5,724 bases of DNA from Tannerella sp. (lineage in GTDB: Bacteria > Bacteroidota > Bacteroidia > Bacteroidales > Tannerellaceae): assembly GCA_031267485.1 (NCBI GenBank), contig JAIRYY010000030.1, forward strand, positions 1 through 5,724. Reading direction: 5' to 3'. Under the pieces are notes generated by a model. The model was not told where the DNA came from and ran no database searches. It saw only the letters and a list, made by a program, of their open reading frames with translations. Position 1 is the first letter of the stretch. Each line of letters opens with the position of its first letter. This document shows positions 5,421 through 5,724 of the stretch, piece after piece. A program made the translations under genes and the position numbers.

Positions 5421-5649
5421 AACAGAACGGCCAAATGAAAATTTCAAATACCGTTGCAACAAAGTCCCGATGAGGTATTGACAGCGCTCCGTATGACGAC
5501 GCTTTATTAATCGTAAACGTTGGTTTAATGTCATCAATCCGGGAAAAGCCGGAGCAAACCGCCGGGCTTTGTATCCCGCAGGGTATCGCCGGACGGGATG
5601 CCGAATTATTTCGTCTCCCTGAATTGCCGGGGTGTTTCCGCAGTTTTTT
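5421..5649. other. Intergenic region with small dyads, no supported gene
   Basis: No credible gene is seen on either strand. Three small dyads occur: TAAAC-GTTG-GTTTA (5514-5527), AAAGCC/GGCTTT (5545-5570), and ATCCCG/CGGGAT (5573-5578 with 5594-5599). The only short plus-strand frames (such as ATG 5435, 12 codons) look like chance. Confidence 0.5.
5545..5570 (+). terminator. Possible weak terminator hairpin after the orphan gene
   Basis: AAAGCC (5545-5550) pairs with GGCTTT (5565-5570), with room for two more G-C pairs past a bulged base. It is the best hairpin downstream of the 5420 stop, but it lies 125 bases away and is followed by only TTTGTAT rather than a long U-run. Confidence 0.25.
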
Positions 5650-5679
5650 TTTGTTTTTCGCAAAAACATTGTAACTTTG
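5650..5679 (+). promoter_or_regulatory. Bacteroides-type promoter for a gene beyond the right edge
   Basis: TTTG (5650-5653), an 18-base spacer and TAACTTTG (5672-5679) match both Bacteroides promoter elements exactly. It is the best-formed promoter in the window. Transcription would begin near 5686. An ATG at 5706 opens a frame (MIRFHN) that runs off the window, but it is too short to call as a gene. Confidence 0.6.
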
Positions 5680-5724
5680 AGGCGCGTTTGGTTTCCGAAT
5701 CGCAAATGATACGGTTCCACAATC

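Noticed and set aside
4881..5720. A 279-codon minus-strand frame
   Set aside because: It lies antisense to the orphan gene and is rich in Arg, Gly and Val as expected for an antisense frame in GC-rich DNA. It has no recognisable domain.

Overview
The window looks like chromosomal DNA from a gut-type Bacteroidota, most likely Bacteroidales. The genes are GC-rich and separated by AT-rich gaps. None of the starts has a Shine-Dalgarno sequence. Promoter-like sites follow the Bacteroides pattern (TAnnTTTG at -7, TTTG-like at -33), and the secreted enzymes have signal peptides whose predicted cleavage leaves Gln first. The orphan family at the right is one I associate with Bacteroidales, Alistipes-like genomes included. 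The genus is not certain.

Positions 1-4303 are part of a pectin locus for rhamnogalacturonan I (RG-I). A GH88/105-type hydrolase is cut by the left edge and runs leftwards (start at 224). A 310-bp AT-rich divergent control region follows, with a promoter facing each way and repeated candidate operator sites. Three genes then run rightwards: a stand-alone GH105 unsaturated rhamnogalacturonyl hydrolase (535-1707), a GH105 plus SGNH (CE12-like) acetylesterase fusion (1782-3953), and L-rhamnose mutarotase rhaM (3989-4303). The inferred pathway is as follows. Lyases outside the window make unsaturated RG-I oligosaccharides. The esterase module removes acetyl groups. The GH105 enzymes split the unsaturated uronate from rhamnose in the periplasm. 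RhaM then equilibrates the anomers of imported rhamnose in the cytoplasm. A long hairpin (4334-4377) closes the unit.

Positions 4378-5420 are unrelated to pectin. A roughly 370-bp AT-rich leader carries a small hairpin and a 21-bp tandem repeat, each full unit of which is a 7-7-7 stem-loop. It precedes a 223-residue protein of an uncharacterised Bacteroidota family with a helical N-terminal half, a Pro-rich linker and an Fn3-like C-terminal half. The leader and the 5' end of this gene are AT-rich, while the rest is very GC-rich. This leader-plus-gene module is the best candidate here for something undescribed.

Positions 5421-5724 hold small dyads, one of them a weak terminator candidate, and a well-formed Bacteroides-type promoter (5650-5679) pointing at a gene beyond the right edge.
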